A stretch of DNA of 39,372 nucleotides from Rhodosalinus sediminis (GTDB lineage Bacteria; Pseudomonadota; Alphaproteobacteria; Rhodobacterales; Rhodobacteraceae), in assembly GCF_003385555.1 (NCBI RefSeq), contig NZ_QOHR01000023.1, positions 1 to 39,372 on the forward strand, written 5' to 3'. The notes beneath the pieces were generated by a model. That model ran no database searches. It saw nothing but the letters and a program-made list of their open reading frames with translations, and was not told the DNA's origin. The position numbers and the translations under genes are program-made. Shown one piece after another: positions 36,543-39,372 of this stretch; positions within the stretch are counted from its first letter, which is position 1, and every line of letters starts with the position of its first letter.

Positions 36543-37931
36543 ATGCTCAACACGCTCTCCGGGCGCTTTCTCATCCTGACGGTGATCTTCGTGATGATCG
36601 CCGAGGTGCTGATCTTCGTGCCCTCGGTCGCGCGCTACCGCGAGAGCTTCCTCCTCGCCCGGCTGGAGCGGGCGCAGATCGCCTCGCTCTCGCTGCTCGC
36701 CACCGACATGATCGAGCCCGAGCTCGAGAGCGAGCTTCTCCGGAACGCGGGCGTCTACAACGTGGTGCTGCGCCGGGACGAGGCGCGCGAGCTCGTGCTC
36801 TCCTCGCCGATCCCGGCGCCGGTGCACGCGACCTTCGACCTGCGCGCGCCCTCCGCGGTAACGCTCATCCGCGACGCCATGGCGCGTCTCGCCGACCCGG
36901 AGGAGCGGGTGATCCGCGTGATCGGGGCGCCGCTGCGCGACGCGGGCCTCCTGATCGAGGTGACCATGGGCACCGGCGGCCTGCGCGCGGCGATGATCGA
37001 CTATGGGCTGCGCATCCTCGCGCTCTCGGCGGTGATCTCGGCGGTGACCGGCGGGCTCCTGTTCCTCGCCGTGCGTGCGATCCTCGTGAAGCCGATCAGC
37101 CGCCTCGTCGGGCACATGCGCCATTACGCCGCCGCGCCCGAGGACGCGACGCGGATCGTCGCGCCCTCGGGCCGCGGCGTGCGCGAGATGCGCGAGGCCG
37201 AGGCCGCGCTCGCGCTGATGCAGGGCGAGCTGACGCAGGCGCTGCGCCAGCGCGCGCGCCTCGCGCAGCTCGGCTCGGCCGTCGCCAAGATCAGCCACGA
37301 CCTGCGCAATATCCTCACCTCCGCGCAGCTCTTCGTGGACCGCATCGAAGCGAGCGAGGACCCGCAGGTCAAGCGCCTCGCCCCGAAGCTCGTCAACTCG
37401 ATCCGCCGGGCGATCGGGCTCACGGAGAACGTGCTCGCCTTCGGCCGCGCGGAGGAGCCGCCGCCCACGCTCGCCCGCGTGGCGCTGGCCGAGCTCGTCT
37501 CCGACGTGGTCGAGAGCGAGCGCCTCGCCGTCGAGGACACGCAGGACATCAGCTTTTCCGAGGACGTGCCGGCCACGATGACCCTGCGCGCCGATCCCGA
37601 GCAGCTCTACCGCGCGCTCGCCAACCTCGTGCGCAACGCGCGCCAGGCGCTCGCCGGGCATCCCGAGGGCGGCGAGATCGGCATCGCCGCGCGCGAGGAG
37701 GATGCCGCCTGGGTGATCGAGGTGACGGACACGGGCCCCGGCCTGCCCGACAAGGCGCGCGAGCACCTCTTCACCCCCTTCCAGGGCGGCGCGCGCAAGG
37801 GGGGCTCGGGCCTCGGCCTCGCCATCGCGGCGGAACTCGTGCGCGGCCACGGCGGCCGGCTGGAGCTCGGCCACACCGGGCCGGAGGGCACCCGCTTCAC
37901 CCTCCGGCTGCCGAAGGGCGAACTCGACTGA
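36543..37931 (+). CDS. membrane sensor histidine kinase
   Basis: The 462-residue protein has TM1 at about residues 8-28, a periplasmic sensor region to about 155, TM2 at 157-180, and a HAMP-like segment (about 181-235). The HisKA helix has the phospho-acceptor His252 in KISHDLRNIL. A catalytic domain follows, with N box NLVRNARQAL (Asn365), G1 DTGPGLP (396-402), and G2 GSGLGLAI (421-428). ATG at 36543 follows GGGTCGGCC, a weak ribosome binding site. No response regulator lies next to it in the window. Confidence 0.92.
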   Translation: MLNTLSGRFLILTVIFVMIAEVLIFVPSVARYRESFLLARLERAQIASLSLLATDMIEPELESELLRNAGVYNVVLRRDEARELVLSSPIPAPVHATFDLRAPSAVTLIRDAMARLADPEERVIRVIGAPLRDAGLLIEVTMGTGGLRAAMIDYGLRILALSAVISAVTGGLLFLAVRAILVKPISRLVGHMRHYAAAPEDATRIVAPSGRGVREMREAEAALALMQGELTQALRQRARLAQLGSAVAKISHDLRNILTSAQLFVDRIEASEDPQVKRLAPKLVNSIRRAIGLTENVLAFGRAEEPPPTLARVALAELVSDVVESERLAVEDTQDISFSEDVPATMTLRADPEQLYRALANLVRNARQALAGHPEGGEIGIAAREEDAAWVIEVTDTGPGLPDKAREHLFTPFQGGARKGGSGLGLAIAAELVRGHGGRLELGHTGPEGTRFTLRLPKGELD

Positions 37932-37953
37932 ACGTCAGCGCCCGGATTTCCGC

Positions 37954-37982
37954 TTGCACCCCGTGGCGCCGGACGTTATCTG
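37954..37982 (+). promoter_or_regulatory. promoter for tRNA-Arg
   Basis: TTGCAC at 37954-37959, a 17-base spacer and TATCTG at 37977-37982 lie just in front of the tRNA, which starts 12 bases after the -10 box. Both boxes are good partial matches to sigma70 and the geometry is right. Confidence 0.65.
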
Positions 37983-37993
37983 CCCCTCACCGC

Positions 37994-38070
37994 GCACCGG
38001 TAGCTCAGCTGGATAGAGCACTTGACTACGAATCAAGGGGTCGGGGGTTCGAATCCTCCCCGGTGCGCCA
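37994..38070 (+). tRNA. tRNA-Arg (anticodon ACG)
   Basis: The 77-base gene folds fully. The acceptor GCACCGG pairs with CCGGTGC, the D arm is GCTC/GAGC, and the anticodon stem CTTGA/TCAAG encloses the loop CTACGAA with anticodon ACG. The T arm GGGGG/CCTCC has the loop TTCGAAT. The discriminator is G and the CCA end is encoded. It is followed 120 bases later by an integrase gene, so its 3' half is the likely attachment site. Confidence 0.97.
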
Positions 38071-38149
38071 ATCGCTTCTCCTCGTGCTGATGCAAGTGTC
38101 CGCCAAGGTCCTGTTAAGTCAGGATAAAATGCGGCTCTTCGGCTTCCCG

Positions 38150-38176
38150 AGCACCTTGCCGAAAAGGTCAGGTAGT
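38150..38176 (+). repeat. left copy of 27-bp inverted repeat flanking the integrase
   Basis: These 27 bases (starting AGCACCTTGCC, ending CAGGTAGT) are the exact reverse complement of 39346-39372. They lie 14 bases before the integrase ATG. Inside the repeat, ACCTT and AAGGT form a small hairpin around GCCGAA. The copy sits between a possible -10-like TAAAAT (38125-38130) and the gene, so it may lie in the integrase leader. Confidence 0.9.
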
Positions 38177-38190
38177 CCGGGTGGTCGTCC

Positions 38191-39354
38191 ATGTCGAAGC
38201 AGCAGATCGGTGAGTTCCTCTACACGAAGCGAGGACATTTCTACTTCCAGCGGCGCGTCCCGCCCGACGTGCGGGGGTTCTACAGGTGCAGCCGAGTACA
38301 GCTTGCGCTCGGCACACGGGACCCGGCGGTAGCCAGACGAAAGGCCGCACGGCTGGCGCTCGACCTCGAAGACCAATGGGCGCGGTTCCGCGAGCAGTCA
38401 CGTGAGGACGTGTTGAAGCGGTTCCTGAAGGGCGGGAAAGGTAAGCAGCTTGATCCGCGGCCAGACGAGATCAAGGCGCTGTACCTTGATCGCCGCGGTC
38501 AGGGAAAGCCGAAGTCCTTCGAGCAGATGGTCGAACGCGCGTACCGTTACCTGCGCGAGATTTGCGGCCATAAAGCCCTCAGCCAGTTTGAGCGCTCCGA
38601 CGCCGTCAAGTTCCGCGACAAGCTCCTCGCGCGCGGTATGGCGCCACAGAGCGTGAAGCGGAACCTGTCCGTGATCAGCACCGGCGTGAAGCTGATGCTG
38701 ACCGAGCACGGCCTGCCGTATGAAAATGTCTTCGCCGGCCTCGAGTGCGGCAACGCGCAACCCGTCAAGAAGCGGGTTCCGTTCACCGAAGCCGAACTCC
38801 GGCACCTGCAAAGGGAAGCGAGGGAACTGGACGACGAGCCGCGGTGGCTGCTGGCATTGATCAGCGACACGGGGCTACGGCTGTCCGAGGCTGCCGGTCT
38901 GGCTGTCGCGGACGTCGTCCTCGACGCTGAGATTCCGCACGTGAAGGTACAGCCGCACCCGTGGCGGCCGCTCAAAACCGCATCGAGTGCGCGCGTGGTC
39001 CCGCTTTTGGGGGCCAGCTTGTGGGCGGCTGAACGTGCTATCGCAGCGTCCGAAAGCCGCTTCCTCTTCCCGGAGATCTGCGACGGGACGACGACGAAAG
39101 GGAACGCCACGAGTGCGCAGCTCAACAAGTGGATCAAGCCGCGCGTTGGCGGATCAGGAAAGGTCGTTCACTCGTTTCGCCATTCAATGCGTGACCGGCT
39201 CCGCGCGGTGGAGTGCCCGCCCGACATCATCGACCAACTCGGCGGCTGGGCCGCGGCCGGCGTCGGGCAAAGCTACGGCAGCGGATATCCCCTCGAAGTC
39301 TTGGCGAAGTGGCTCGGTCGTACAACGCTGGAGTCGAACCGGAGCACTACCTGA
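38191..39354 (+). CDS. tyrosine recombinase / integrase
   Basis: The 387-residue protein has an N-terminal arm-type domain typical of this integrase group (FLYTKRGHFYFQRRVPPDVR), a core-binding SAM-like domain at about residues 105-180, and a catalytic domain. Catalytic residues are visible: Arg in DTGLRLSEAAGL, Lys in LKTASSARVVP, HSFRH (His-x-x-Arg), Trp in GGWAA and the Tyr nucleophile in QSYGSG. It lies just downstream of tRNA-Arg in the same direction and is less GC-rich than its neighbours, as expected for acquired DNA. Its stop codon lies inside the right copy of a 27-bp inverted repeat, so the last three residues are encoded by the repeat. Confidence 0.94.
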   Translation: MSKQQIGEFLYTKRGHFYFQRRVPPDVRGFYRCSRVQLALGTRDPAVARRKAARLALDLEDQWARFREQSREDVLKRFLKGGKGKQLDPRPDEIKALYLDRRGQGKPKSFEQMVERAYRYLREICGHKALSQFERSDAVKFRDKLLARGMAPQSVKRNLSVISTGVKLMLTEHGLPYENVFAGLECGNAQPVKKRVPFTEAELRHLQREARELDDEPRWLLALISDTGLRLSEAAGLAVADVVLDAEIPHVKVQPHPWRPLKTASSARVVPLLGASLWAAERAIAASESRFLFPEICDGTTTKGNATSAQLNKWIKPRVGGSGKVVHSFRHSMRDRLRAVECPPDIIDQLGGWAAAGVGQSYGSGYPLEVLAKWLGRTTLESNRSTT

Positions 39355-39372
39355 CCTTTTCGGCAAGGTGCT
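39346..39372 (-). repeat. right copy of 27-bp inverted repeat, at the window end
   Basis: The last 27 bases are the exact reverse complement of 38150-38176. The integrase stop TGA at 39352-39354 is inside it. Bases CCGG occur just inside both copies, but here three extra bases (AGC) separate them from the repeat. The repeat may continue past the end of the window. Confidence 0.9.

Noticed and set aside
35004-37874. A 956-codon open frame on the minus strand
   Set aside because: It runs antisense to the flavoprotein and histidine kinase genes, has no recognisable domain, and is rich in Arg, His, Asp and Leu as shadow frames are.

Overview
The window is very GC-rich DNA from an alphaproteobacterium. 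Protein sequences and gene order point to the Rhodobacterales (Rhodobacter/Roseobacter type): the order secY-adk-rpsM-rpsK-rpoA-rplQ, an L3 with an Ala/Glu-rich tail, a bztABCD-type amino-acid transporter, and an ATP12-type F1 chaperone. The order assignment is inference from memory of these families; no search was run.

Layout. (1) 65-15281, plus strand: the S10, spc and alpha ribosomal clusters run together (rpsJ-rplCDWB-rpsS-rplV-rpsC-rplP-rpmC-rpsQ-rplNXE-rpsNH-rplFR-rpsE-rpmD, then rplO-secY-adk-rpsM-rpsK-rpoA-rplQ). The run is broken between rpmD and rplO by a terminator and by a minus-strand gene for an uncharacterised seven-helix membrane protein. Several other gaps hold strong stem-loops. 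(2) 15407-21062, plus strand: a housekeeping cluster of a periplasmic Deg-type protease, RarA, a CrcB fluoride channel, an RluC-type pseudouridine synthase, a HAD phosphatase and an ATP12-family chaperone. Most of these overlap by 4 bases. A pair of AT-rich palindromes sits at the rarA/crcB junction. (3) 21268-25784, plus strand: a complete polar amino-acid ABC transporter (bztA-D). (4) 25865-34074, minus strand: read in its own direction this is rpmH-rnpA-yidD-ttcA-(EAL protein)-yidC-(MOSC protein)-engB-argB-(SixA-like phosphatase), headed by a consensus sigma70-type promoter. (5) 34370-37931, plus strand: a TVP38/DedA-like membrane protein, a mercuric-reductase-like flavoprotein and a sensor histidine kinase. 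(6) 37994-39372: tRNA-Arg(ACG) followed by a tyrosine recombinase, which looks like one edge of an integrated element. The recombinase gene is bracketed by a 27-bp perfect inverted repeat whose right copy is the last 27 bases of the window.

Most of the window is core genome: translation, protein export (SecY, YidC, YidD), RNA processing and modification, and nutrient uptake. The accessory or unexplained parts are the integrase with its inverted repeats, the membrane gene inside the spc cluster, the palindromes upstream of crcB, the EAL-domain gene inside the rpmH-yidC run, and an inverted repeat between rpmH and the TVP38 gene. No CRISPR array, rRNA or insertion sequence was seen. No gene-free stretch exceeds 300 bases; the longest is 34075-34369.
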